64,000 nt of DNA from Streptomyces sp. B21-105. GTDB lineage: Bacteria; Actinomycetota; Actinomycetes; Streptomycetales; Streptomycetaceae. Below, one piece after another: positions 17,248 through 26,796 of the stretch. The DNA lies in assembly GCF_036898465.1 (NCBI RefSeq), contig NZ_JARUMJ010000001.1, positions 7,130,001 to 7,194,000 on the forward strand, read 5' to 3'. The translations under genes and the position numbers were made by a program. The notes under the pieces are model-generated. The model ran no database searches. It was not told where the DNA came from and saw nothing but the letters and a program-made list of their open reading frames with translations. Numbering within the stretch: position 1 is the stretch's first letter; the number at the start of each line of letters is the position of its first letter.

Positions 17248-17817
17248 GTGCGAAAACTACTGAGCAGGCCGTTGGTCATCGTGGTGCTGATGGTGGCGGT
17301 TGCCGGAGCCGGCTTCGGGGCGTACTGGTTCCAGCCGTGGAAGCTGTGGCAGGACGAGACCGTCGAGGAGGCCCTGCCTGACACCGTCGAGACCTCCCCA
17401 CCTCCTGCCGGGGTGCCGTCGAAGGAAGAGCCCTCCGAGCAGCCCTCGCCGACCACCAGTGGTCCGCAGACGCTGGCGAGTGGTGACCTGATCAGCCACG
17501 AGCACGCGACATCGGGCACAGTGAAGCTCGTAAGGCTGGCCGACGGCTCCCACGTCGTCCGGCTGGAGAACCTCGACACCAGCAACGGACCGGACCTGCG
17601 TGTCTGGCTGACCGACGCGCCGGTGAAACAAGGGAGGGCAGGGTGGCACGTCTTCGACGACGGAAAGCACGTCAGCCTCGGCAAGCTCAAAGGCAACAAG
17701 GGAAGCCAGAACTACGCGCTGCCCAGTGACGTGAACTGGTCGAGCTACAACAGCGTGAGTATCTGGTGCGACCGTTTCGACGTCTCATTCGGCGCCGCCG
17801 AGCTCGCCCGTCTCTGA
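17248..17817 (+). CDS. Membrane-anchored DM13-domain protein
   Basis: A 189-residue protein with one N-terminal membrane helix (residues 8-25), a Pro/Ser/Glu-rich spacer and a DM13 domain (about 80-189): HATSGTVKL, VVRLENLDTSNGPDLRVWL and a single Cys in SIWCDRF near the C-terminus. DM13 domains are proposed redox modules outside the membrane; their function in bacteria is unproven. The GTG at 17248 has a GGGGG ribosome site; an upstream ATG at 17200 would add a hydrophilic tail before the helix and is less likely. Confidence 0.8.
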   Translation: MRKLLSRPLVIVVLMVAVAGAGFGAYWFQPWKLWQDETVEEALPDTVETSPPPAGVPSKEEPSEQPSPTTSGPQTLASGDLISHEHATSGTVKLVRLADGSHVVRLENLDTSNGPDLRVWLTDAPVKQGRAGWHVFDDGKHVSLGKLKGNKGSQNYALPSDVNWSSYNSVSIWCDRFDVSFGAAELARL

Positions 17818-17906
17818 CAGCGGTGCGACCGCAGCTCGACCGGGTCGGGCAGCGGCAGAGCTGTGGGGACCGGCCGTCGTACGACTCGAGGAGTCATCGC
17901 TGAGGG

Positions 17907-18126
17907 TCACGGAAGCAGGATCATCTTGCGTAAAACCGAATCCGGCTCGCCCGTAGAGCTGCCTCTTGATTCTCTTGATGCGGTTCACGGCGCCTTCGGT
18001 GCTGCCGGAGCTCCGGTCCAGGGTGCGTGCGGCTGTCACTGCGTCGAGGTCTCGGAGAAGGCGGAGTGCGAAGCCGGTGAGACCGGATAGCCGGCCGGCA
18101 GGGTCGAACGTGAAAGGTGTGGGCAC
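17907..18126 (-). pseudogene. ISL3-family transposase remnant (C-terminal end, frameshifted)
   Basis: The minus strand encodes a segment with RRDLDAV..ARTL..SSG.TEGAVNRIKRIKRQLYGRAGF, which matches the C-terminal catalytic region of ISL3 (IS204/IS1001/IS1096/IS1165) transposases, including the EG.VNRIK motif. After GRAGF the frame is lost. A one-base shift restores VLRKMILLP followed by a stop at 17907-17909, the usual end of these transposases. The first two thirds of the gene and both inverted repeats are missing, so this is a decayed fragment. Confidence 0.75.
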
Positions 18127-18201
18127 CGATGGATGGACAGCACACGTGACGCCGGGCGCACGGGCCCCACAGCGACACGCTCACGACGAGAGAGGAAGAC
18201 C

Positions 18202-19779
18202 ATGGCCGCACCGGAAGCGGAAACGGAAGCGCAGCGGATAGGCATACCCGCCGAGTCCACCGCGGGCGAGACGAGAGTTGCGGCGACACCCGCCACCGCG
18301 GCCCGACTTGTCGCCCTCGGATACCACGTGGTCGTCGAGGCGGGAGCGGGAGAGTCGTCCCGCTTCCCGGACGCGGCCTACGTACACGCGGGCGCCCGAC
18401 TCGGCGACCCCTGGGCGGCGGACATCGTCCTGAAGGTCAACGGCCCCTCGAACGAGGAGATCGGCCGACTGCGCGACGGAGCGACGCTGATCGCGCTGAT
18501 CGGCCCCGCACTGCACCCGGAACGGGTCGAGGAACTGGCGCGGCGCCCGATCACCGTGCTCGCCATGGACGCCGTCCCACGCATCTCACGCGCCCAGTCC
18601 CTCGACGTCCTCAGCTCGATGGCGAACATCGCCGGATACCGGGCCGTGGTCGAGGCCGCGCACGCCTTCGGCCGCTTCTTCACGGGCCAGGTCACCGCCG
18701 CCGGCAAGGTGCCGCCGGCCAAGGTCCTGGTGGCCGGCGCGGGTGTGGCCGGACTCGCCGCGATCGCCGCGGCCCGCAGCCTCGGCGCCGTCGTCCGCGC
18801 CACCGACCCCCGGCCGGAGGTCGCCGAACAAGTCCGCTCGCTGGGCGGCGAGTTCCTGGCCGTGCAGTCCAGGCAGGAGACCGGCGCCGACGGGTACGCC
18901 AAGGCCACCTCCCACGACTACGACCGGCTCGCCGCGCAGCTCTACGCCGAGCAGGCGGCCGAGGTCGACATCATCGTCACCACCGCGCTCGTCCCGGGCC
19001 GGCCCGCGCCGAAGCTGATCACCGCCGAGGACGTCGCGCGCATGAAGTCCGGCAGCGTGATCGTCGACATGGCCGCGGCCCAGGGCGGCAACGTCGAGGG
19101 CACGGTCGCCGGTACGGCGGTCGTCACCGACAACGACGTGACGATCATCGGCTACACCGACCTGCCCGGCCGGCTCCCCGCCCAGTCGTCCCAGCTGTAC
19201 GGCACCAACCTCGTCAACCTGATGAAACTCCTCACCCCCGGCAAGGACGGCCGGCTCGTCCTCGACTTCGACGACGTCGTACAGCGGTCGATGACGGTGG
19301 TCCGCGACGGCGAGAAGACCTGGCCGCCGCCTCCGGTGCAGGTGTCCGCCGCGCCCGCCCCCGCCGCGGCCCCGGAACCCGCCACGCCCCCCGACCTGCA
19401 GGCGAAGCCCGCACGGTCCGCCCCGTCCGTACGGTCCGCGCGGTCCGGGTACGCGCTCGTCGGCGCCGGAGCCCTCGCGCTCTTCCTGGTGACCGCCTTC
19501 TCGCCGCCCCCACTCGTCGCCCACTTCACGGTCTTCGTCCTGGCGATCGTCATCGGCTTCTACGTCATCGGCCAGGTGCACCCCGCGCTGCACACCCCGC
19601 TGATGTCGGTCACCAACGCGATCTCCGGGATCGTCGTGGTCGGCGCGCTGCTGCAGATCGGGCAGGGGGACACCGCCGTCACCGTGCTGTCGTTCGCCGC
19701 GATCCTGCTGGCGAGCATCAACATCTTCGGCGGGTTCGCCGTCACCCGCCGCATGCTCGGCATGTTCTCGAAAGGCTGA
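18202..19779 (+). CDS. pntA: NAD(P) transhydrogenase subunit alpha
   Basis: A 525-residue PntA with both parts fused as in E. coli. An NAD-binding domain with [18 protein letters not shown] (about 175-192) is followed by a Pro/Ala linker near 380-410 and four membrane helices in about 414-525. With PntB it forms the proton-driven enzyme that reduces NADP+ with NADH, supplying NADPH. The ATG at 18202 has GAGAGG upstream and begins just before the first conserved strand ([15 protein letters not shown]). pntB follows after 6 nt, so the two are co-transcribed. Confidence 0.95.
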   Translation: MAAPEAETEAQRIGIPAESTAGETRVAATPATAARLVALGYHVVVEAGAGESSRFPDAAYVHAGARLGDPWAADIVLKVNGPSNEEIGRLRDGATLIALIGPALHPERVEELARRPITVLAMDAVPRISRAQSLDVLSSMANIAGYRAVVEAAHAFGRFFTGQVTAAGKVPPAKVLVAGAGVAGLAAIAAARSLGAVVRATDPRPEVAEQVRSLGGEFLAVQSRQETGADGYAKATSHDYDRLAAQLYAEQAAEVDIIVTTALVPGRPAPKLITAEDVARMKSGSVIVDMAAAQGGNVEGTVAGTAVVTDNDVTIIGYTDLPGRLPAQSSQLYGTNLVNLMKLLTPGKDGRLVLDFDDVVQRSMTVVRDGEKTWPPPPVQVSAAPAPAAAPEPATPPDLQAKPARSAPSVRSARSGYALVGAGALALFLVTAFSPPPLVAHFTVFVLAIVIGFYVIGQVHPALHTPLMSVTNAISGIVVVGALLQIGQGDTAVTVLSFAAILLASINIFGGFAVTRRMLGMFSKG

Positions 19780-19785
19780 TCACGG

Positions 19786-21240
19786 ATGACCACCACCACG
19801 GCCGCACACGCCGCCTACGTCGTCGCCGCGCTGCTGTTCGTCCTCAGCCTCGCCGGACTCTCGCAGCACCGGACCTCCCGCTCGGGCATCGTCTGGGGGA
19901 TCACGGGCATGGTCATCGCGCTGACCGCCACCGTCGGCCTCGCCTCGCGCACCGTCACCGGCACCGGCCTCGTGCTGACCGCCGTCGCCATGGCTCTCGG
20001 CGCGGGCATCGGACTGTGGCGCGCCCGGGTCGTCGAGATGACCGGCATGCCGGAGCTGATCGCCGTCATGCACAGTCTCGTCGGCCTCGCCGCGGCGCTC
20101 GTCGGCTGGAACGGCTACCTCGACGTCGAAGGCGCGGGCGGCCACGCCGGGCAGCAGCTCACCGGCTCGCTGCTGCGCATCCATCACGCCGAGGTCTTCA
20201 TCGGCGTGTTCATCGGCGGCGTCACCTTCACCGGTTCGGTCGTCGCCTACCTGAAGCTGTCGGCGCGCATCAGGTCCAGCCCGCTCATGCTCCCCGGCAG
20301 ACACGCCCTCAACCTCGGCGCCCTCGCCGCGTCCGCAGTGCTCACGATCGCGTTCGTCACGCGCCCCCACCCGGCACTGCTGGTCGCGGTCGCCGCGGTG
20401 GCCCTGGCCCTCGGCGCGCATCTGGTCGCCTCCATCGGCGGCGGCGACATGCCGGTGGTCGTCTCGATGCTGAACAGCTACTCCGGCTGGGCCGCCGCGG
20501 CCTCCGGCTTCCTGCTCGACAACGACCTGCTGATCGTCACCGGCGCGCTGGTCGGCTCCTCCGGCGCCTACCTGTCGTACATCATGTGCAAGGCGATGAA
20601 CCGCTCCTTCCTCTCGGTGATCGCGGGCGGCTTCGGTGTCCAGGCGGTGGCGGGCGAGGACGGCGACCACGGGGAGCACCGGGAGATCAGCGCGCTGGGC
20701 ACCGCGGAACTCCTGCGCGACGCGTCCTCGGTGATCATCACGCCGGGCTACGGCATGGCGGTCGCCCAAGCCCAGTACCCCGTCGCGGAGCTGGCCCGCA
20801 AGCTGCGCGAGCGCGGCGTCGAGGTGCGGTTCGGCATCCACCCGGTCGCCGGCCGGCTGCCCGGGCACATGAACGTGCTGCTCGCCGAGGCGAACGTGCC
20901 CTACGACATCGTCCTGGAGATGGACGAGATCAACGACGACTTCGCCGCCTCCTCGGTCGTCCTGGTCATCGGCGCCAACGACACCGTCAACCCGGCCGCC
21001 GCCGAGGATCCGGCCAGCCCCATCGCCGGGATGCCGGTACTGCACGTGTGGGAGGCGGTCGACGTGATCGTCTTCAAGCGCTCCATGGCCACCGGATACG
21101 CCGGGGTGCAGAACCCGCTGTTCTTCCGGGAGAACACCCAGATGCTGTTCGGCGACGCCAAGCAACGGGTGGAGGACATCCTGCGCAGCCTCGACGCCAC
21201 GGACGCCCCGGCCCCGGTCATGGCCGGCGCGAACGGCTGA
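19786..21240 (+). CDS. pntB: NAD(P) transhydrogenase subunit beta
   Basis: A 484-residue PntB. About nine membrane helices fill the first 290 residues, followed by the soluble NADP-binding domain. Typical elements are [13 protein letters not shown] in the membrane part, [10 protein letters not shown] in the NADP site, [10 protein letters not shown] and a final GYAGV.NPLFF. Length is close to E. coli PntB (462). The start is six bases past the pntA stop. No further gene belongs to the unit. Confidence 0.96.
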   Translation: MTTTTAAHAAYVVAALLFVLSLAGLSQHRTSRSGIVWGITGMVIALTATVGLASRTVTGTGLVLTAVAMALGAGIGLWRARVVEMTGMPELIAVMHSLVGLAAALVGWNGYLDVEGAGGHAGQQLTGSLLRIHHAEVFIGVFIGGVTFTGSVVAYLKLSARIRSSPLMLPGRHALNLGALAASAVLTIAFVTRPHPALLVAVAAVALALGAHLVASIGGGDMPVVVSMLNSYSGWAAAASGFLLDNDLLIVTGALVGSSGAYLSYIMCKAMNRSFLSVIAGGFGVQAVAGEDGDHGEHREISALGTAELLRDASSVIITPGYGMAVAQAQYPVAELARKLRERGVEVRFGIHPVAGRLPGHMNVLLAEANVPYDIVLEMDEINDDFAASSVVLVIGANDTVNPAAAEDPASPIAGMPVLHVWEAVDVIVFKRSMATGYAGVQNPLFFRENTQMLFGDAKQRVEDILRSLDATDAPAPVMAGANG

Positions 21241-21280
21241 GGGCCCTCGTCCGGGGCTCCGGTGTGTCGGCAGCGCGCCT

Positions 21281-21315
21281 CGCCGTGCAGATACCGGTCA
21301 GGTATCTGCACGGCG
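21281..21315. terminator. Hairpin terminator between convergent genes
   Basis: Perfect 15-bp stem (21281-21295 with 21301-21315) and a 5-nt loop, 40 nt past the pntB stop and between convergent genes. Confidence 0.6.
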
Positions 21316-21532
21316 TGTGGCGATGACACTCCGGCTCCCGGACGACCTGCCGGTCATCGCCGAGCGCCTGGCGGTGTGGTTTCCCGTTTCCTGACGCCTG
21401 CGCCGTCGGCCGTCCCCGTTGCGGTGAGCGGTGAGCGGCGGGCGTGGGCCGTGCGCCGAGTCGGTCACCGCCCCTTCCACGAGCTGGGTTCCTGCTCGCG
21501 GAAGGGGCGTGGCGTCCTCGGCGCACGGCTCG

Positions 21533-21583
21533 GGCCGGTCCGGCGGCGAGGCCGGTCCGGCGGCGAGGCCGGTCAGGCGGCGA
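21533..21583. repeat. 17-nt tandem repeat
   Basis: About three copies of CCGGTCCGGCGGCGAGG, directly downstream of the GH43 stop codon. Confidence 0.65.
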
Positions 21584-21589
21584 AGCGGA

Positions 21590-23116
21590 TCACGCGGTGG
21601 TGGGGACGAGCTTCCACTGCTGGCAGTTGTTGTTCAGCCAGGACCACTGGCGTACGTCGACGCCGTTGCCGGTACCGCAGTTGGCGACGTCGGCGACCTT
21701 GCCGGTGGCGGCGTTGGTGATGCGGACGTAGTCGCCGCCGGTGTAGATCAGGCGGAACTTCTGGCAGTTGTTGTTCAGCCAGGACCACTGCCGGATGTCG
21801 GTGCCGTCGGCGGAGGCGCAGCCGGCGACGTCGGCGACCTTGCCGGTGGCCACGTTGACCAGGCGGCTGGTGTCGTCGGCCATGTCCTCGATGCGCCACT
21901 TCTGGTTGGCGCCGCCGGTGCAGCTCCACTGGAAGATGTTGGTGCCGTCGGCGGTGTTGCCGCCCTCGACGTCGAGGCACTTGCCGCTGTTGCGGTTGAC
22001 GATGTTGTAGGCGGTCGGGGTGGTCGCGGTCTCACCGGAGGGGCCGGGCAGCGAGGTGCCGAGGGCGACCGGGGCGCCGAAGTTCGGGGTGCCGTCGGCG
22101 TTCCACGTGAACTTCTGCGCGCGGGTGGTACGGCCGTTGCCGCAGCCGCCGTTGGCCGCGCTGTTGGCGTGGTAGACGATCCAGTTCTCGGTGCCGTCGG
22201 GCGAGCTGAAGAAGCCGTTGTGACCGGGACCGTAGACGCTTGCCGCGTCATTGCGCTGGAAGACCGGCGTCTGCTTCTTCGTCCAGGAGGCGGGGTTCAG
22301 CGGGTCGCTGCCGGTCAGCTCCAGCTGGCCCAGCTTGTAGTCGGCGGTGCCGCAGAAGCTCGCGGAGTAGGACAGGAAGGTGCGGCCGTCGTGGTAGAGC
22401 GGCTCGGGGCCCTCGTTGACCGGACCGCCCTGGGTCTCCCAGCTCAGCGTGGGGCTGGAGATGATCTTGAAGGGGCCGCTGAGCGTGTACGGGTTGCTCA
22501 TCGGGGCGATGACGAGGCTCTGCGTACTGCCGTTGATCTTGCCGCTGCCCACCAGGTAGAGGTCGTCGTCGTGCTTGAGGACGGTGGCGTCGATCAGCCA
22601 GCCCTGCGCGGCGGCCGGCCCGGGGGTGAGGCTGGCGTCGGTGAGGATGTTCTTGTACGTGTACGGGCCCAGCGGGTCGGTGCCGGAGCTCTCCAGCACG
22701 TGCGTGCGCTGGGTGTCGCAGCAGGAGGCGCCGGCCTGGGCGGCGGAGTAGTACAGGTACCACTTGCCGTCGAGGAAGTGGATCTCCGGAGCCCAGATGT
22801 TGTCGTTGCGGCCCGCGGTGGTGTCCGACCAGACCTCCACGCTCGGGGCGGTGCTCAGCCCGGCGAGGGTCGGGGACTTCCGTATGAGCAGTTTGTTGGT
22901 GAACGTGGTCGTCACCAGGTAGTAGTTGCCGCTGTAGTACTCCAGCCAGGGGTCCGCGCCCTTCTGCGACTTGAGCGGGTTGGTGTAGGGCTGGCCGGCG
23001 GCCGCGGCGGTGGGCTGCGTGGCGACGACCAGCAGGGTGGCGATCAGGGACAGCAGGGCTGTCCCGAGCATCGCCCAGCGACGGCTCGATCCTTGACGGT
23101 ACATGGTGCGGAACAC
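21590..23116 (-). CDS. Secreted GH43 arabinosidase with ricin-type lectin domain
   Basis: A 508-residue secreted enzyme. A Sec signal (about 1-40, ending TAAAA) precedes a five-bladed GH43 domain with the three acidic residues in place: Asp55 (KGADPW), Asp176 (LIDATV) and Glu235 (VNEGPE). From about 372 a beta-trefoil domain with QxW-type repeats (NQKW, NNCQKF, NNCQQW) should bind polysaccharide. The family pattern fits an alpha-L-arabinofuranosidase or arabinan-degrading enzyme; exact linkage cannot be read. GTG at 23116 has GGAAGGA five bases upstream; an ATG four codons later lacks a good site. It is monocistronic. Confidence 0.88.
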   Translation of the reverse strand: MFRTMYRQGSSRRWAMLGTALLSLIATLLVVATQPTAAAAGQPYTNPLKSQKGADPWLEYYSGNYYLVTTTFTNKLLIRKSPTLAGLSTAPSVEVWSDTTAGRNDNIWAPEIHFLDGKWYLYYSAAQAGASCCDTQRTHVLESSGTDPLGPYTYKNILTDASLTPGPAAAQGWLIDATVLKHDDDLYLVGSGKINGSTQSLVIAPMSNPYTLSGPFKIISSPTLSWETQGGPVNEGPEPLYHDGRTFLSYSASFCGTADYKLGQLELTGSDPLNPASWTKKQTPVFQRNDAASVYGPGHNGFFSSPDGTENWIVYHANSAANGGCGNGRTTRAQKFTWNADGTPNFGAPVALGTSLPGPSGETATTPTAYNIVNRNSGKCLDVEGGNTADGTNIFQWSCTGGANQKWRIEDMADDTSRLVNVATGKVADVAGCASADGTDIRQWSWLNNNCQKFRLIYTGGDYVRITNAATGKVADVANCGTGNGVDVRQWSWLNNNCQQWKLVPTTA

Positions 23117-23623
23117 GGGGGTCCTTCCGGCAGCGGCTCGTCCAGGCCTCTCGTTCTAGCGGCTTCCCCTCCGCTTGTTCGAGATGGCGAACGGTGTGCG
23201 TAGTGTCGGCCGAAAGGTAAAGGTGTGCCGGGAGTGACGTCAATGGTTCGGACATGGTCGGATGACTCGGACACGGCCGACTGCCCGAACGACCCCGAAG
23301 TCGACCCCGACGCCTGACCGCCCGCTGGTTCGGCCGCCGTGCCCACCCCCCCCACACACACACCCTGCAGGCGTCCCTTGCAATTGATCATCTAGTGGCC
23401 GCGGTTCAGCAGGAGGTGGGATGCGGGGCGGCATGGTCTGCCGATATCGGTGCATCGCCTCTCGAAGTCTGGTGGGAGCCAGGAGATCGTCCCCCCGTCA
23501 GGAATCCCGAAGTCGCGCACGACCGCACGACCGCACGCAGGCGGTGTCCCCGGCCCGAGGGCTGTTCGAGGGGGCGCCGCCTCGTCGCGTGCCGGGTCAG
23601 GCGCGAGGCGGGTCCTCGGGTCC
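23117..23623. other. Intergenic region upstream of the GH43 gene
   Basis: A 507-nt region that must hold the GH43 promoter. It contains a C-run followed by CA repeats (about 23346-23363), an AT-rich 13-mer GCAATTGATCATC (23380-23392) that recurs upstream of the polysaccharide locus, and short direct repeats ACGACCGC near 23518-23537. No gene is supported. Confidence 0.5.
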
Positions 23624-24748
23624 TCAGGCGGGGTAGGCGTGGGTCTGGGTGGCCTTGACCGTTGCCCATACCGCGGTGCCCGGGTGCAGGCCGAGTTCCG
23701 CCGCCGCCACCGTCGTGAGGTCGGCGGCGAGGGGGAGTTCGCCGGTGAGGTCGGCGCGGATCAGGTCGCCGCGGGTGTCCAGGCCGGCGACCTCGCACCG
23801 CCAGAGGTTGCGTGCGCTGGAGCCGGTGGGGCGGTCCCGGTGCAGGGTGACCGCGCTGGGCCGGAAGGCGACGAAGACCGGGCCGGTGAGGTCCTCGGTG
23901 GTCGTGATCCGGGTCGTGACACCGGGGCCGCCGTCGACGTGGACCGTGTGGCCTTGCGCCTCGCCCTGGTAGAGGTTGAGGCCGACGAGGTGGGCGATGT
24001 AGTCGGTGCGCGGGTGGCGGGCGATGTCGGCGGGGCTGCCCTGCTGGACGATGTGGCCGTCCTCGATGACGACGAGGTGGTCGGCCAGGACCATCGCGTC
24101 CAGCGGGTCGTGCGTGACGAGGACGGCTACCGCTTCGAACTCGGCCAGGTGGTGCCCGAGTTGAGCGCGGACGTCGAGGCGGGTGCGGGCGTCGAGGGCG
24201 GCGAGCGGCTCGTCGAGGAGCAGCAGACGCGGGTGGGTGGCCAGGGCCCGGGCGAGCGCGACGCGTTGCGCCTGGCCGCCGGAGAGCTTGCGGGGCTTGC
24301 TCCCGGCGTGGTCGGCGAGGCCCATGCGGTCCAGCCACCGCGCGGCCTGGGCACGTGCCTGCGCCTTGGTCGCGCCGTGGCAGCGCGGCCCGAAGGCCAC
24401 GTTGTCCAGCGCGCTCAGGTGAGGGAAGAGCAGGTAGTCCTGGAAGACGACTCCGACCGGGCGGGACTCCGGCGTGGTGCGGTGCAACTCGACGCCGTCC
24501 AGGCGGAGGTGGCCGTCGGTGAGCGGGACGAGGCCGGCGAGGGCGCGCAGCGCGGTCGTCTTGCCGGCGCCGTTGGGACCGAGGAGCGCGACGACGTCAC
24601 CGGGCGCCGCGGTCAGTGCCACGTCGAGGCGGAAGGAACCGCGGTCGAGCAGCAGCCGGGCGTCGAGCCCTGCTCCGTCCGGGGCGGACGCGCCGACCGG
24701 GTCCTGCGCGTGGTGCGCGTCGCGTGCGGTCTTCTCGGTGTCGCTCAT
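23624..24748 (-). CDS. modC: Molybdate ABC transporter ATP-binding protein
   Basis: A 374-residue ATPase: Walker A GPNGAGKTT (57-65), Q-loop VFQDYLLFPHL (101-111), signature LSGGQAQR (155-162), Walker B LLLLDEPLAALD. A C-terminal region from about 290 has the TOBE/MOP-like pattern expected of ModC (LPLAADLTTVAAAELGLHPGTAVWATVKATQTH). It powers molybdate uptake with ModB. The start ATG at 24748 overlaps the modB stop (ATGA). An unusual 30-residue hydrophilic extension precedes the first strand. Confidence 0.88.
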   Translation of the reverse strand: MSDTEKTARDAHHAQDPVGASAPDGAGLDARLLLDRGSFRLDVALTAAPGDVVALLGPNGAGKTTALRALAGLVPLTDGHLRLDGVELHRTTPESRPVGVVFQDYLLFPHLSALDNVAFGPRCHGATKAQARAQAARWLDRMGLADHAGSKPRKLSGGQAQRVALARALATHPRLLLLDEPLAALDARTRLDVRAQLGHHLAEFEAVAVLVTHDPLDAMVLADHLVVIEDGHIVQQGSPADIARHPRTDYIAHLVGLNLYQGEAQGHTVHVDGGPGVTTRITTTEDLTGPVFVAFRPSAVTLHRDRPTGSSARNLWRCEVAGLDTRGDLIRADLTGELPLAADLTTVAAAELGLHPGTAVWATVKATQTHAYPA

Positions 24749-25635
24749 GAGGCCGTCATCCAGCGGTCACGCAGTCCGGCCAGCACCGCGATCGACACGG
24801 CCAGCAGGACGAGGCTCAGGGCGATCGCGGCCTCCGGGTCGCTCTGCAACGCCAGGTACACGACGAGCGGCATGGTCTGCGTACGGCCGGGGAAGTTGCC
24901 GGCGAAGGTGATCGTCGCGCCGAACTCACCGAGCGCCCGGGCCCACGCCAGCACGGCGCCGGCCGCGATGCCGGGGGCGATGAGCGGCAGTGTGACCCGG
25001 CGGAACGCGGTGAAGCGCGACGCGCCGAGCGTCGTGGCCGCCTCCTCGTAGCGCGGGTCGGCGGCGCGCAGGGTGCCCTCGACGCTGATGACGAGGAACG
25101 GCATCGCCACGAAGGCTTCCGCGACGACGACCCCGGCGGTGGTGAACGGCAGGGTGATCCCGAACCAGGAGTCCAGCCACCGGCCCATGACGCCGTTGCG
25201 GCCGAGCGCCATCAGCAGGGCCACGCCGCCCACCACCGGCGGCAGCACCAGCGGAAGGGTGACCAGCGCCCGCAGAAGCCCGCGTCCCGGGAACTCGACC
25301 CGGGCCAGCAGCCAGGCCAGCGGCACCCCCAGGACCAGGCTCACCGCGGTCGCCGCCGTCGCGCAGACCAGGGACAGCTGGAGCGCCTGCCACACCTCGG
25401 TGCTGGTCAGCAGCTCGGGCATGCTGCGCCAGGGGGCCCGGATCAGCAGGGCGACGAGGGGGAGGACCAGGAACGCCAGCCCGAGCAGCGCGGGCAGGAG
25501 AAGGGGAAGCGGGGCGCCCCTGCCGACCCCGCGGGCCCCCGGGGTCCTGTGGGCGTGGGGGCGGCGTGGGCCGCCGGTCAGGGTGTCCGCGGCGTCGGCG
25601 GCGCCGGCCTTGTCCGGGCGCGGGGAGGTCGTCAC
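24745..25635 (-). CDS. modB: Molybdate ABC transporter permease
   Basis: A 296-residue permease with about six membrane helices and the EAA-type loop (EEAATTLGASRFTAFRRVTLPLIAPG) that docks to ModC. PPVVGG and the ALGEFGATI signature are typical of ModB. GTG at 25635 overlaps the modA stop (GTGA), fixing the start; a 40-residue hydrophilic N-terminal tail precedes helix 1. Confidence 0.92.
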   Translation of the reverse strand: MTTSPRPDKAGAADAADTLTGGPRRPHAHRTPGARGVGRGAPLPLLLPALLGLAFLVLPLVALLIRAPWRSMPELLTSTEVWQALQLSLVCATAATAVSLVLGVPLAWLLARVEFPGRGLLRALVTLPLVLPPVVGGVALLMALGRNGVMGRWLDSWFGITLPFTTAGVVVAEAFVAMPFLVISVEGTLRAADPRYEEAATTLGASRFTAFRRVTLPLIAPGIAAGAVLAWARALGEFGATITFAGNFPGRTQTMPLVVYLALQSDPEAAIALSLVLLAVSIAVLAGLRDRWMTAS

Positions 25636-26477
25636 GGCTGGAGGAACCCGGCCTCGGTGAGGACCTTCTGACCTTCGGCCGACTGCACCAGCGCGATGAA
25701 CGCCTTGGCGGTCTCGACGTTCTTCGAGTCCTTGAGCAGGGCGATCGGGTACGCGTTGACGGCCTGCGCCGACTCGGGGAAGTCCACGCCCTCCACCTTG
25801 CCGCCGGCGGCCTTCACATCGGTCTTGTAGACCACGGCGGCGTCGGCCTCCTTCAGGACCACCTTGGTCAGGGCCGACTTGACGTCCTCCTCGTAGGAGA
25901 CCGGGGTGAGCTTCAGCTTGCCGGCGTCCAGGGCTTTCTGGGCGGCGGCGCCGCACGGGACGGTCTTGTCGCACAGGACGACCTTCAGCGAGGACTTCGT
26001 GAGGTCCTTCAGGGAGGCGATCTTGTCCGGGTTGCCGGGAAGGGTGGCGATCTCCAGCTGGTTGCGGACGAAGGCGGTGGGCGTCCCCGAGGCGTTCCCC
26101 GCGTCCGTCACGATCTTCATCGTCTTGGGGCTGGCGGAGGCGAACACGTCGGCGGGGGCGCCACCGGTGATGCTCGCGGCGAGGGAGTCGCTGCCGCCGA
26201 AGCTGAAGGTGACCTCCGTGTCCGGGTGGGCCTTCTCGAAGGCCTTGCCGAGCGTGGTGAAGCTCTCCTTGAGCGAGGCCGCGGCGAAGACCGTGACCGT
26301 GCCGGACGGCTTGCCCGAGGTGGAGGAGCCTGACGTCGCGGACGAGTCGGAGTCGGACGACGAGCAGGCGCTCAGGGCCAGCAGGGCGGCGGCCCCCGCT
26401 CCGGTCACCTGCAGCATCCGGCGAGTCAGGGTCAGGGTCGGGGTCCGGCGGGTCGGGCGCACGGAACGGGTCATCAC
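25632..26477 (-). CDS. modA: Molybdate-binding lipoprotein
   Basis: A 281-residue extracytoplasmic binding protein. The leader ends in a lipobox at about Cys38 (ALSAC), followed by a Ser-rich linker. The mature domain has VFAAASLKESF near its start, FGGSDSLAASITGGAPADVFASAS, and YKTDVKAA near the end, all typical of ModA. It binds molybdate (or tungstate) for ModB/ModC. The start could be GTG 26477 (GGAG seven bases upstream) or ATG 26474. First gene of the modABC operon. Confidence 0.93.
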   Translation of the reverse strand: MMTRSVRPTRRTPTLTLTRRMLQVTGAGAAALLALSACSSSDSDSSATSGSSTSGKPSGTVTVFAAASLKESFTTLGKAFEKAHPDTEVTFSFGGSDSLAASITGGAPADVFASASPKTMKIVTDAGNASGTPTAFVRNQLEIATLPGNPDKIASLKDLTKSSLKVVLCDKTVPCGAAAQKALDAGKLKLTPVSYEEDVKSALTKVVLKEADAAVVYKTDVKAAGGKVEGVDFPESAQAVNAYPIALLKDSKNVETAKAFIALVQSAEGQKVLTEAGFLQP

Positions 26478-26796
26478 GGGTGAACTCCCTCTGGTCCTGA
26501 CGGACGCCTCTACGCTCTCGTTCGATCATTCTGCCGCAGATGCGAGGCATATATCTCCTGTCGCATCGCATGAGCCGGAGCACGGATCTTCATTGCATGG
26601 CATGTGCGTTCGTGCGACGAAGCGGTGGCCGGCGGGCCGGGACCGGACGGACGGTGTGCGGGCGGTGACGATATGCTCATGTGCGGTCCGGAATCCTCGT
26701 CGTGCCGTCGTCGAGGGGCCCCGGAGGCCGGTGGGACGAGGAGCCGTTCAGGTCGGGCGCGGGGGCGCCGGGGCGGGCGGCGGGGGAGGCGATGGG
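26478..26796. other. Divergent promoter region modA / Ppx-like gene
   Basis: The 319-nt gap between divergent genes contains a relatively AT-rich core around 26519-26600 with an inverted repeat (26539-26567). A 33-codon open frame at 26571 was seen but has no support. Confidence 0.5.
26539..26567. promoter_or_regulatory. Inverted repeat upstream of modA
   Basis: GATGCGA (26539-26545) and TCGCATC (26561-26567) are separated by 15 nt including CATATATCT. The spacing and location 62-90 nt upstream of modA suit an operator. It is not a clear match to the E. coli ModE site, so the regulator is unknown. Confidence 0.3.

Larger units (their letters stand above)
21241..21589. other. Intergenic region between pntB and the GH43 gene
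   Basis: The 349-nt gap holds a 15-bp hairpin (21281-21315) and a 17-nt tandem repeat (about 21533-21583) next to the GH43 stop. No coding signal is seen. Confidence 0.6.

Noticed and set aside
23395..23640. Overlapping small open frames upstream of modC's end
   Set aside because: Compositionally Arg/Pro-rich, no start signals, no family likeness.
26571..26672. 33-codon open frame as a leader peptide before the Ppx-like gene
   Set aside because: No ribosome site and no run of regulatory codons; GC-rich chance frame.
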